Source: Leifsonia sp. 466MF
GTDB taxonomy: Bacteria > Actinomycetota > Actinomycetes > Actinomycetales > Microbacteriaceae
Length of the DNA stretch: 64,000 nt
Reading direction: 5' to 3'
Assembly (NCBI RefSeq): GCF_900100265.1
Contig: NZ_LT629696.1
Span: 1,922,001 to 1,986,000 of the forward strand
Numbering within the stretch: position 1 is the stretch's first letter; every line of letters starts with the position of its first letter. Below the pieces are notes generated by a model. That model saw only the letters and a program-made list of their open reading frames with translations. It was not told where the DNA came from and made no database searches. Positions 1 through 7,253 of the stretch are shown here, piece by piece. Position numbers and translations under genes: made by a program.

Positions 1-135
1 CGGAGCTGGGCGACCGCCGCCTACCCGAACCTCATCCACTTGAACCGCCTCGACCGCGGCGGGCACTTCGCCGCATGGGAGCAGCCGGAGCTGTTCTCGC
101 AGGAGCTGCGCGCCACATTCCGGTCTCTGCGCTGA
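1..135 (+). CDS. Epoxide hydrolase-like alpha/beta hydrolase, C-terminal end only
   Basis: The window opens inside this gene; 44 codons remain before TGA at 133-135. The visible tail carries a GGHFAAWEQPELF segment, the catalytic-histidine end typical of microsomal-type epoxide hydrolases (EPHX1-like N-terminal-domain family), followed by a short helix ending RSLR. The N-terminal domain, nucleophile and acid residues lie outside the window, so substrate cannot be judged. Another alpha/beta hydrolase starts 44 bp downstream on the same strand, suggesting a small hydrolase cluster. Confidence 0.7.
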   Translation, partial: RSWATAAYPNLIHLNRLDRGGHFAAWEQPELFSQELRATFRSLR

Positions 136-179
136 GCACCGTCGGGGGCAGGATCGGATCAGACGACGGGAGCGCGACG

Positions 180-1151
180 ATGGCGGGAATCGACGGGACA
201 TCCGAAACCGACGGGATGGGCGCGGTGCGGCAGGTGGACGCCGGCGAGCTGAACATCGGGTACACCGACAGCGGGCCGGCCGACGGACCACCGGTGCTGC
301 TGCTTCACGGCTGGCCGTACGACATCCACAGCTTCGAGGGGGTCGTGCCCGCACTCGCGGGCGCCGGCTTCCGCGTCGTCGTGCCGTTCCTCCGCGGCTA
401 CGGCACGACGACGTTCCGCCACCCCGGCGCCCTGAGGACCGGTCAGCCGGCCGCGCTCGCCGCCGACGCGATCGCCTTGCTGGATGCGCTGGGCATCGAA
501 CAGGCGCTGGTCGGCGGCTGCGACTGGGGCGCCCGGACGACGAACATCCTCGCCGCCCTGTGGCCGGAGCGTGTGCGCGGGCAGGTGACCGCGAGCGGGT
601 ACCTCGTCGCCGGACAGGCCGCCAACGCGAACCCGCTGCACCCGGTGGACGAGCTGACGTGGTGGTACCAGTTCTACTTCGCCACCGAGCGCGGCCGGGC
701 CGGCTACGACCGGTACCGCGACGAGTTCGCGCGCCTGATCTGGCGCACGGCGTCCCCGCGCTGGGACTTCGACGACGCCACCTTCGAGCGCAGCAGGCCG
801 GCGTTCGCCAATCCCGATCACGTCGACATCGTCATCCACAACTACCGGTGGAGGCTGGGGCTGGCCGACGGCGACCCCCGCCTCGACGAGGTGGAGGCCC
901 GCATCGCGGCCCGTCCGGCGATCCCGGTCCCGGCGATCACTCTGGAGGGCGACGCGAACGGCGCCTTCCACCTCGATCCGGCCGCCTATCGCGACCGCTT
1001 CACCGGACCGTACGAGCATCGACTCATCACCGGCGGTGTCGGGCACAACCTGGCGCAGGAGGCGCCGCGCGCGTTCGCCGACGCCGTCCTCGACGTCGCG
1101 CGGATGGCCGACGAGGCCGCCACCCGAGCGGAGAACGACCGTGTCGGCTGA
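180..1151 (+). CDS. Alpha/beta hydrolase, haloalkane dehalogenase/epoxide hydrolase type
   Basis: A 323-residue cytoplasmic alpha/beta-hydrolase. The oxyanion HGWP motif is at about residues 43-46, the nucleophile elbow reads VGGCDWG with Asp115 in the nucleophile position, and GGVGHN near residue 289 supplies the catalytic histidine. An Asp rather than Ser nucleophile points to epoxide hydrolase or dehalogenase-type chemistry rather than an esterase; substrate is unknown. ATG at 180 is chosen because GGGAG sits seven bases upstream; ATG at 216 is an alternative. The 3' end overlaps the next gene's GTG by 11 bp, so the two are probably cotranscribed. Confidence 0.85.
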   Translation: MAGIDGTSETDGMGAVRQVDAGELNIGYTDSGPADGPPVLLLHGWPYDIHSFEGVVPALAGAGFRVVVPFLRGYGTTTFRHPGALRTGQPAALAADAIALLDALGIEQALVGGCDWGARTTNILAALWPERVRGQVTASGYLVAGQAANANPLHPVDELTWWYQFYFATERGRAGYDRYRDEFARLIWRTASPRWDFDDATFERSRPAFANPDHVDIVIHNYRWRLGLADGDPRLDEVEARIAARPAIPVPAITLEGDANGAFHLDPAAYRDRFTGPYEHRLITGGVGHNLAQEAPRAFADAVLDVARMADEAATRAENDRVG

Positions 1152-2184
1152 CGACGACCGCGAGCGCGGCCTGTTCCGCACCATCGCGCACCGGCTCGCG
1201 GGCGACGAGGAGCCGCTCCCCGACGAGGGCCGGCTCCCACCGTTCGCCCGCGCCACCGGCTGGCTCAACTCCGAGCCGCTGACGCCCGAAGGCCTGCGCG
1301 GCCGCGTCGTCCTCGTCGGCTTCTGGACCTACACCTGCGTCAACTGGCTCCGCACGCTCCCGTACCTGCGCGCCTGGCACGAGAAGTACGCCGCCGACGG
1401 GCTCACCGTGATCGGCGTCCACACGCCCGAGTTCGGGTTCGAACACGACCGCGCCAACGTGATCGAACGCACCCGCGCGCTCGGCGTCGAATACCCGGTC
1501 GCGGTGGATGACGACTACGGCGTCTGGGACGACTTCGCCAACCACTACTGGCCGGCCGTCTACCTGGCCGACGCCGACGGGCGGCTGCGGTTCCACCATT
1601 TCGGCGAGGGCGAGTACGAGCGCACCGAGATGATGATCCAGCGGCTTCTGACGGCGGCGGGCGCCCGCGATCTGGATCTGAACCTCGTGATGGTCGAGCC
1701 GCACGGACTGGAGGTGGCGGCGGACTGGCGTGACCTCCGTTCGCCCGAGACCTACCTCGGGTACGGCCAGAGCAGCGGCTTCGTCTCCGAGTCGGCCGAC
1801 CGCTACGACCGGAGCGAGTCCTACGACGGCACCGGCGCGCTGCCCCTCAACGGCTGGGACCTGACGGGCCGCTGGACGCATGCACGGCACGCGGCCGTGC
1901 TCGACGAGGCCGGCGGCAGCGTCGCGTTCGCCTTCCACGCACGTGACGCGAATCTCGTGATGGGACCGACCCCGGCCGGCACCCACATCCCGTTCCGTGT
2001 GCTTCTCGACGGCCGGCCGCCCGGCGACGCGCACGGCACGGATGTCGACGCCGACGGTGGCGGCGTGGTCGACCGCCAGGACACCTTCCAGCTGATCCGG
2101 CAGCAGGGCCGCGTACAGGATGCGGTGCTCCAGCTGGAGTTCGACCGCACGGGGCTCGAAGCGTACTGCTTCACCTTCGGGTGA
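1141..2184 (+). CDS. Thioredoxin-fold (redoxin/DipZ C-terminal-like) protein
   Basis: A 347-residue protein. Residues about 50-170 form a TlpA/AhpC-TSA-like thioredoxin fold resembling the soluble C-terminal part of DipZ-type cytochrome c biogenesis proteins; the rest is a beta-rich domain. The active-site segment reads FWTYTCVNW: Cys66 is present, but the position of the resolving cysteine of a CxxC is Trp69, so disulfide exchange by the usual two-cysteine mechanism is unlikely. No signal peptide is seen. GTG at 1141 is preceded by GGAG at a good distance and overlaps the upstream hydrolase by 11 bp. CxxW variants are known in redoxin-domain proteins of actinobacteria; function is inferred only at fold level. 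Confidence 0.8.
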   Translation: MSADDDRERGLFRTIAHRLAGDEEPLPDEGRLPPFARATGWLNSEPLTPEGLRGRVVLVGFWTYTCVNWLRTLPYLRAWHEKYAADGLTVIGVHTPEFGFEHDRANVIERTRALGVEYPVAVDDDYGVWDDFANHYWPAVYLADADGRLRFHHFGEGEYERTEMMIQRLLTAAGARDLDLNLVMVEPHGLEVAADWRDLRSPETYLGYGQSSGFVSESADRYDRSESYDGTGALPLNGWDLTGRWTHARHAAVLDEAGGSVAFAFHARDANLVMGPTPAGTHIPFRVLLDGRPPGDAHGTDVDADGGGVVDRQDTFQLIRQQGRVQDAVLQLEFDRTGLEAYCFTFG

Positions 2185-2210
2185 TCCGCGCTCGGGTGAT
2201 CCGCGCTCGG
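2181..2210. repeat. Exact 15-bp tandem duplication
   Basis: Two identical adjacent copies of GTGATCCGCGCTCGG. The first copy contains the TGA stop of the thioredoxin-fold gene; the second lies in the short gap before the convergent LuxR gene. Probably a replication slippage product. Confidence 0.85.
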
Positions 2211-2221
2211 CTGACTCCCGG

Positions 2222-3232
2222 TCAGACGACCCCGTGCCGGAGCGCGAACGCCGTTGCCTCGCTGCGCCGACCGACCCCGATCTTGCGGTACAGACTCGTG
2301 ATGTGGCGCTCGACCGTCCGGTCACTAAGCCACATCACACCGGCGATCTCCTTGTTGCTCAACCCCTGCGCGAGAAGGCCGAGCACCTCGAGTTCGCGGC
2401 GGGTCAGCGTCTCGTCGAGCGGCGCCATGTCGTCTGCCGCCGAGCCGCGCACAGGAGCCGGATCCAGAGGTGAGCCGCGCAACGCTACGACGGCCCGCTC
2501 CCCCGCATCCGGTGCCGAGAGAGGATGCGTGCCAGCGGCACCGAGCGACACGTTCGGGTCGTCCGCCTCCTTCGCCGCCTGACGGACCCGGCGCGTCGCC
2601 TCCGTCAGTGCCGGGCCCAGGTCGTCGAGGAGGGCGTGCAGGGCGTGCGTCTGACGATCGCGCTCCCGCTCGGCCGCCCGACGGGCATCCTGCTCGGCCG
2701 CCAGGCGCCGTGCCGTGTGGAGGGCGATCGCCGCCTGCCCGACCGCGACCCGCAGCAGGTGCGTCTCCCGCTCGGTCGGGAAGTCGGCCCGGGATGCCGC
2801 CACCAGCACGCGTGCCGACTCCCACGGCAGCGCCAGGCTGAGCCCGGCGACCCGGGTGATCCGTCCGGTCGTCGCACCGCCCACCTCGGCCGTCCGCACG
2901 GCGGCTGTCGCGAAACCGGTCGGACCCGGTTCCGTGCCGCCGGAGTCCGGGAACGCACGACCGGACCGCAGCGCCTCCACCAGGGAGTCCGGCGCAGGCG
3001 GCCCGGACGGACGCCAGGCCTCGAGCCGCTCCTGACCGCCGGGGATCTCGAACCGGGCGAAACCCGCCTCCAGCCGCAGGACGCCGACCAGGACGCTCAG
3101 CAGGCCGTCCGCGATCTCGGCGGGACTGTGATCCACCCACAGCGACGGCAGCGCGAGCATCGCCCCGAGGTCGCGCATCCACCCCCGATCGTCGGGTGCG
3201 AGGGCGGGCTCGGGGGCGGGATAGTCAGCCAC
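2222..3232 (-). CDS. LuxR-family transcriptional regulator with GAF-like sensor region
   Basis: A 336-residue regulator. A GAF-like region occupies roughly residues 15-190, a charged helical linker follows (about 190-235), and the C-terminal 65 residues form a GerE/LuxR helix-turn-helix with the TRRELEVLGLLAQG and DRTVERHI motifs. No response-regulator receiver domain is present, so input probably comes through the GAF domain or the coupled partner. The chosen GTG at 3232 overlaps the stop of the upstream MEDS gene by 8 bp, implying translational coupling; an upstream ATG would run deep into that gene. The signal and target genes are not evident. Confidence 0.85.
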   Translation of the reverse strand: MADYPAPEPALAPDDRGWMRDLGAMLALPSLWVDHSPAEIADGLLSVLVGVLRLEAGFARFEIPGGQERLEAWRPSGPPAPDSLVEALRSGRAFPDSGGTEPGPTGFATAAVRTAEVGGATTGRITRVAGLSLALPWESARVLVAASRADFPTERETHLLRVAVGQAAIALHTARRLAAEQDARRAAERERDRQTHALHALLDDLGPALTEATRRVRQAAKEADDPNVSLGAAGTHPLSAPDAGERAVVALRGSPLDPAPVRGSAADDMAPLDETLTRRELEVLGLLAQGLSNKEIAGVMWLSDRTVERHITSLYRKIGVGRRSEATAFALRHGVV

Positions 3233-3851
3233 GGGCGCTCCGTTCCTGCAAGAACTCCTCCGGCGGTACGAAGAACGGGTTCTCCTGCAGCAACCCGCCG
3301 ATGAGGACCATCGGATGCGTGCGCAGGATGTCAATGATGAAGGCGCCGTCGAAGCGGGACGTGTCGTAGGCGCAGATGACCACGTGCTGGTGGCGGGCGT
3401 GCAGGAAGTTCGCCCGCGCCTCGAACTCGATCAGATCGTCCGCGACCCCGTCCCGGTCGACCGCCCACCCCATGTCGGCAAGCAGCCGGATGCGCGGGCG
3501 GCCCGACGTGCCGAGCATCGCATCCAGCTGGTCCAGCATGTCTGCCTGGTCGAAGTCCCCGCTGCGCAGGTACGTCTCGGCCCAGGTCCGCACCTCGCAA
3601 CGCCTCTCCTCGAGCAGCGCGCCCGTGTCGAACCCCAGGCGACGGAGACGGCGGAGCGGAGCACCGGGCGTCGCGGTGTCCACCAGGTACAGGAGGCGGT
3701 CGCCCGCATCCACGCCGTCCCGGAGGAACGGATCGAGCACGGCGTCGGCCTCCGCCTGCCCGTTCACGAAGGCGCAGACATGGCGGTAGCGGTCGAGCAC
3801 CCCGCCGGCGAAGGTGACAGGGTCTGTTGCGCGTGGGATCTCGGCTGCCAT
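3225..3851 (-). CDS. MEDS-domain (DcmR-type sensory) protein
   Basis: A 208-residue soluble protein whose whole length resembles the MEDS domain (methanogen/methylotroph DcmR sensory domain, RecA-like fold). Conserved stretches visible are HVCAFVNG near the N terminus, GDRLLYLVDT in the middle and HVVICAYDTSRF near the C terminus. Such proteins often accompany anti-sigma/anti-anti-sigma or LuxR-type regulators. The ATG at 3851 has GGGAG seven bases upstream. It overlaps the downstream LuxR gene by 8 bp, so the pair likely forms one sensor-regulator unit. The ligand is unknown. Confidence 0.75.
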   Translation of the reverse strand: MAAEIPRATDPVTFAGGVLDRYRHVCAFVNGQAEADAVLDPFLRDGVDAGDRLLYLVDTATPGAPLRRLRRLGFDTGALLEERRCEVRTWAETYLRSGDFDQADMLDQLDAMLGTSGRPRIRLLADMGWAVDRDGVADDLIEFEARANFLHARHQHVVICAYDTSRFDGAFIIDILRTHPMVLIGGLLQENPFFVPPEEFLQERSARG

Positions 3852-3952
3852 CCACGACTCCCGTTCCGTGCGGGAGGATAGCCCAGCGATGACGCGACGC
3901 ACAACGGGCACCGACCGTTCCGCGCACCCCGGCTAGCGGCTACGCTCGCCTC

Positions 3953-4057
3953 ATGACGAACAAGACCCCGCGCGAAGAAGAGATCCAGAAGGAGCAGGAG
4001 GCGAAGGACGCCGAGAAGGAGCGTCTGGAGCAGGAGGAGGAGCGCCGCCTGCGCTGA
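3953..4057 (+). CDS. 34-residue highly charged microprotein (leaderless)
   Basis: The product is a single Glu/Lys/Arg-rich helix (MTNKTPREEEIQK at its start), with no hydrophobic segment and no cysteine. A -10-like TACGCT at 3941-3946 ends exactly six bases before the ATG, the leaderless geometry seen at seven other genes in this window; there is no Shine-Dalgarno sequence. It converges on the GNAT gene with a 3-bp gap. Short charged peptides of this kind are common but uncharacterised in Microbacteriaceae; no function is proposed. Confidence 0.5.
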   Translation: MTNKTPREEEIQKEQEAKDAEKERLEQEEERRLR

Positions 4058-4060
4058 GGC

Positions 4061-4684
4061 TCAGCCTCCTTCTGCAGGGTTGCGCGCATCCCGCCACATC
4101 GTGGTGACGGCAGCCCCGTCGATGACGGAGGTGAAGCCGCCGACCGCCCGGAAGCCCGCGCGCTCATACCGGTGGTCGTTGGCCGGATTCGTCGATTCGA
4201 GGTACGCCGGGAGCCCGTCCGCATCGAATCGGGCGAGATCCTCGGCGAGCAGCCGCTGACCGATCCCCCGCCCGCGATGAGCGGGATGCGTGGCCAGCAG
4301 GCTCAGGTACATGTGCGGTTCGCCGTGCGGGTGCGTCTCGTCGAACCGCTGCCACAGCCGCCGGTACGCCTCGAAGCGCTCGGGCGTGAGCGTGCGCGCC
4401 ATCAGGGCGTCCACCTCCGCCTCCTGCTGCTCGGTGAGTTCGTCGACCCCCGGCGGCAGCCAGACGGCGACAGTCGCTGCCTCGCCCGAGGGGCCCTGCT
4501 GCATGGACACCGTTCGATGGCCGATCGCGCCCTCGACGAAGTACCGCCAGAACCGCTCCAGGTGCGCGGTTCCGCCGTCCGGCGCCGCAAGAGCGGGCCC
4601 CCACACCGGGTCGTCGCGGAAAGCCAGGGCGATCGTCGTCGTGATGGCGTCCGCGTCGGCCGGGCCGGCGATCCGAGTGTCCAT
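4061..4684 (-). CDS. GNAT-family N-acetyltransferase
   Basis: A 207-residue GCN5-related acetyltransferase. The acetyl-CoA binding motif A is visible as LLATHPAHRGRGIGQRL, followed by the motif B helix segment YLESTNPANDHRYERAGF. The long insert before motif A (about residues 45-120) resembles acetyltransferases of the Rv-type small-molecule group. Substrate cannot be deduced. The start MDTRIAG at 4684 is used because a TACAGT -10-like element (4697-4692) lies seven bases upstream, giving a nearly leaderless mRNA; longer readings into the rtcB leader are unlikely. Its promoter overlaps the divergent rtcB promoter. Confidence 0.8.
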   Translation of the reverse strand: MDTRIAGPADADAITTTIALAFRDDPVWGPALAAPDGGTAHLERFWRYFVEGAIGHRTVSMQQGPSGEAATVAVWLPPGVDELTEQQEAEVDALMARTLTPERFEAYRRLWQRFDETHPHGEPHMYLSLLATHPAHRGRGIGQRLLAEDLARFDADGLPAYLESTNPANDHRYERAGFRAVGGFTSVIDGAAVTTMWRDARNPAEGG

Positions 4685-4698
4685 GGATGCGACTGTAC

Positions 4699-4727
4699 TT
4701 CCCAGAATCACTGCTGGCATGTATAGT
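4699..4727 (+). promoter_or_regulatory. Sigma-A-type promoter of the rtcB transcript
   Basis: TTCCCA at 4699-4704, a 17-bp spacer and TATAGT at 4722-4727 form a good housekeeping promoter. The predicted start is about 4734, immediately before a perfect 8-bp hairpin. It is back-to-back with the GNAT promoter. Confidence 0.65.
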
Positions 4728-4733
4728 CGTGAA

Positions 4734-4983
4734 TCCTGCGCCGACCGGCGCAGGCAGCCCACGCTGAAGAACGCCGAACGGAAGGACACCGGGATGCTCA
4801 GCATGCAGTACCCGAAGCGCGAACAGCGCACCTTCCGCGCGCTCGAGCGCCCGCGGGGTCTGTAGCACCGCACCTTCCGGTGTGTCGCAGCCCCGCCGTT
4901 CGAGGTCCGGGGCTGACCTCCTCCTTCGCATCTCCGCGGGGAACGGCCGTCCCGGCCGCACCCCGATGAGAAACGAAAGGATC
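4734..4983 (+). promoter_or_regulatory. Structured 250-nt leader of rtcB
   Basis: The leader begins with a hairpin at 4735-4754 (CCTGCGCC / GGCGCAGG, GACC loop). It then contains a ribosome binding site and a 23-codon ORF (4794-4865). Just past that ORF's stop are a CACCG/CGGTG hairpin (4866-4882) and an 8-bp CAGCCCCG/CGGGGCTG hairpin (4888-4915) whose loop contains GTTCGAGG. There is no T-run after the last hairpin. The arrangement resembles a leader-peptide or attenuation control region; no known riboswitch is recognised. Confidence 0.45.
4794..4865 (+). CDS. 23-residue Arg-rich leader ORF upstream of rtcB
   Basis: ATG at 4794 is preceded by GGAAGG eight bases upstream, a convincing ribosome binding site. 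The peptide (starting MLSMQYPKREQ, ending ERPRGL) has six arginines and no hydrophobic segment. It stops at TAG 4863-4865, and paired hairpin arms begin immediately after. It is either a regulatory leader peptide for rtcB or a small protein of unknown function. Support is limited to the ribosome binding site and position. Confidence 0.45.
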   Translation: MLSMQYPKREQRTFRALERPRGL

Positions 4984-6159
4984 ATGGAAAGAATCTCGAA
5001 CCGCCTGCTGAGCTGGGCCTCCCTGCTGGAGGACTCCACGCGCGAGCAGGCGGTCACCACCTCGCGGATGCCGTTCATCCACCCGCACCTCGCCCTCATG
5101 CCGGACGCCCACCTGGGCCTCGGCGCCACGGTCGGGTCGGTCATCCCGACCCTCGGCGCCGTCATGCCCGCGGCCGTCGGCGTGGACATCGGATGCGGGA
5201 TGATCGCCGTGCGGACGCAGTTCACGCGCGACGACGTGGCGGCCTCCTCCGCTCCGCTCTCGGAGCTGCGCACCCAGATCGAGCGCGCCATCCCACTGTC
5301 CGCCGGCGCCCGCAACCGGAAGATCGTCGCGACCGCGGAGCCGCGCATCCAGGAGCTGACAGAGCTGGCCGAGCAGGCCGGCTTCGACCCGTCGACGCAC
5401 CTGCGCGACTGGGAGCGCCAGCTGGGGTCGCTCGGCTCCGGCAACCACTTCATCGAGGTCAGCCTCGACGAAGAGGACGTGGTGTGGCTGTTCCTGCACT
5501 CCGGCTCCCGTGGCGTCGGCAACCGGATCGCCGGTCACCACATCAAGGTCGCGCAGGCGCTGATGGAGAAGTGGTGGATCGAACTCCCCGACAAGGACCT
5601 CGCCTACCTGGTCGAGGGCACGCCGGAGTTCGACGAGTACATCGCGCAGCTGCGGTGGGCTCAGCACTTCGCGCTGCTGAACCGTGAGGAGATGATGGAC
5701 CGTGTGGTGCGTCAGACGTCGGAGTGGTTCGGCGTGGACGTGATCGAGTCGGAGCGCATCAACTGCCACCACAACTTCACGCAGAAGGAGAACCACTTCG
5801 GCAAGGACGTCTGGGTGTCGCGGAAGGGCGCCATCTCGGCGCGCGTCGGCCAGGCGGGCCTGATCCCCGGTTCGATGGGGACGGCGTCGTACGTGGTCTC
5901 CGGGCTCGGCAACCCGCTCGCGCTGCACTCCTCGCCGCACGGCGCAGGACGCCAGTTCTCGCGGACGGCCGCGCGCAAGCGGTTCACCATCGAGGAGCTG
6001 CGTGAGGCGATGACCGGAATCGAGTTCCGTGACACGGAGGCGTTCCTGGACGAGATCCCGCAGGCGTACAAGCCGATCGGCCAGGTGATGGCCGACGCGG
6101 CCGACCTCGTCGAGATCCGCCACACGCTTCACCAGCTGGTCAACGTGAAGGGCGACTGA
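4984..6159 (+). CDS. rtcB: RtcB-family RNA ligase / RNA repair protein
   Basis: A 391-residue RtcB-family protein. RtcB ligates 2',3'-cyclic phosphate or 3'-phosphate RNA ends to 5'-OH ends using GTP and Mn2+, in tRNA splicing or repair of cleaved RNA. Metal-binding signatures are visible: DAH at 41-43, GVDIGCGM with Asp68 and Cys71, GSGNHFIE, HSGSRG, and NCHHN. ATG at 4984 follows GAAAGG; an in-frame ATG at 4966 lacks a ribosome binding site. No intron-containing tRNA is seen here, so a repair role is more likely than splicing. It is transcribed alone and followed by a strong terminator. Confidence 0.92.
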   Translation: MERISNRLLSWASLLEDSTREQAVTTSRMPFIHPHLALMPDAHLGLGATVGSVIPTLGAVMPAAVGVDIGCGMIAVRTQFTRDDVAASSAPLSELRTQIERAIPLSAGARNRKIVATAEPRIQELTELAEQAGFDPSTHLRDWERQLGSLGSGNHFIEVSLDEEDVVWLFLHSGSRGVGNRIAGHHIKVAQALMEKWWIELPDKDLAYLVEGTPEFDEYIAQLRWAQHFALLNREEMMDRVVRQTSEWFGVDVIESERINCHHNFTQKENHFGKDVWVSRKGAISARVGQAGLIPGSMGTASYVVSGLGNPLALHSSPHGAGRQFSRTAARKRFTIEELREAMTGIEFRDTEAFLDEIPQAYKPIGQVMADAADLVEIRHTLHQLVNVKGD

Positions 6160-6190
6160 CCGCCAGCGGCCAGACACCGACCGTAACAGC

Positions 6191-6224
6191 ACAGAAGGCC
6201 GGCCCTTTCGGGCCGGCCTTCTGT
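6191..6224 (+). terminator. Terminator after rtcB
   Basis: A perfect 15-bp stem (ACAGAAGGCCGGCCC with its complement, TTTC loop) begins 31 bases past the rtcB stop. It is symmetrical enough to act from both sides, and it also lies just past the end of the minus-strand tRNA-Ala. Confidence 0.85.
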
Positions 6225-6233
6225 CATCTTCGG

Positions 6234-6306
6234 TGGATCTGAGGGGACTCGAACCCCTGACCCCCTGCATGCCATGCAGGTGCGCTACCAGCTGCGCCAC
6301 AGACCC
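6234..6306 (-). tRNA. tRNA-Ala (anticodon GGC)
   Basis: Read on the minus strand, a 73-nt cloverleaf is visible. The acceptor GGGTCTG pairs with CAGATCC (one G-T pair), the D-arm is GCGCAGCTGGTAGCGC, the anticodon arm is CCTGC-ATGGCAT-GCAGG with anticodon GGC, and the T-arm GGGGTTCGAGTCCCC is intact. The discriminator is A. The 3' flank reads CCG, so CCA is not encoded. Confidence 0.95.
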
Positions 6307-6400
6307 AGAGTGTGCGCCGTTCGGGCCTTTCGGACCTCCCGGAACAACTCATTCAGACTACTACATCGCGCCCGCCAGAAAAAACTGAGCGCCGCTCGTG

Positions 6401-6736
6401 TCAGTCGAACAGCTCGCTGAGCCAGTTCTCCTTCTTCTTCTTGTAGGGGCGTTGGCTCTGCTGGTCGTAGCGAGGGTCGCTGTAGCGCTGGTCGCCGTAC
6501 CGAGGCTCACGATACTGCGGCTCCGCGTACGGCTGCGGCGCGGCGTACTGCGGCGGCACCGGCTGCGGGGCGGCCTGGGGGCCGGGCGCGGCCGGAACCG
6601 AGGTCCCGGCGCGGTCGATGATCTTGTCGAGCTCTCCACGATCGAGCCAGACTCCCCGGCACTCCGGGCAGTAGTCGATCTCGATGCCGTGGCGTTCGCT
6701 CATGACCAGGGTCGCGTTGTCGTTGGGACACTTCAT
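6401..6736 (-). CDS. zf-TFIIB zinc-ribbon protein with disordered Tyr/Pro-rich tail
   Basis: A 111-residue protein. The N-terminal 40 residues form a TFIIB-like zinc ribbon: MKCPND, then GIEIDYCPECRGVWLDRGEL. The middle (about 50-100) is Pro/Gln/Tyr/Arg-rich low complexity, and the end is a basic KKKKENWLSELFD segment. The start at MKCP (6736) matches the usual start of the family; an ATG eight codons earlier is possible. These proteins are widespread small proteins of unknown role. Confidence 0.8.
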   Translation of the reverse strand: MKCPNDNATLVMSERHGIEIDYCPECRGVWLDRGELDKIIDRAGTSVPAAPGPQAAPQPVPPQYAAPQPYAEPQYREPRYGDQRYSDPRYDQQSQRPYKKKKENWLSELFD

Positions 6737-6814
6737 GTGCCCATCCAATCGGCCCTTCATGAGAGGCCTCTCAGGTGAACCCGACAGAACGCTGGGAGCC
6801 GGGTGCGCGGCGCC

Positions 6815-7192
6815 TTACTCGGCGTTCTCGTGGACGGGCAGCTCGATCGGGATCGTCGGGCAGTCCTTCCAGAGGCGCTCGAGCGCGTAGTACATGCGGT
6901 CCTCTTCGTGGAAGACGTGCACGACGAGGTCGCCGAAGTCGAGGAGCACCCAGCGGCCCTCCCCCTTGCCTTCACGGCGCAGCGTCTTCACTCCGGCCTC
7001 ATTGAGGCGGTCCTCCACCTCGGAGGCGATGGCGACGACGTTGCGCTCGACGCGCCCGCTGACCAGCAGGAACGCATCCGTCAGCGGCAGCGGGCCCGAC
7101 ACGTCGAGGGCCACGAGGTCCTGTCCGCCCTTCGAGTCGGCGGCGGCGGCAGCCACCTGCAGAATCTCCCGGGCGTGCTGGGATGCGGTCAC
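6815..7192 (-). CDS. rsfS: Ribosomal silencing factor RsfS
   Basis: A 125-residue Iojap/RsfS-family protein that binds ribosomal protein L14 and blocks joining of the subunits when nutrients are scarce. The family signatures DAFLLVSG, EGRWVLLDFGDLVVHVF and the closing ERLWKD are present at usual length. GTG start at 7192. It is the last gene of the rplU-rpmA-obgE-proBA-nadD run, matching the common nadD-rsfS neighbourhood, here with one gene in between. Confidence 0.93.
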   Translation of the reverse strand: MTASQHAREILQVAAAAADSKGGQDLVALDVSGPLPLTDAFLLVSGRVERNVVAIASEVEDRLNEAGVKTLRREGKGEGRWVLLDFGDLVVHVFHEEDRMYYALERLWKDCPTIPIELPVHENAE

Positions 7193-7253
7193 GGAAGGTC
7201 CTCCGGTCGTGGGGTCGCGGTCGGTGCGAGAAGAGTGGCGCAGGTGCGGATGA

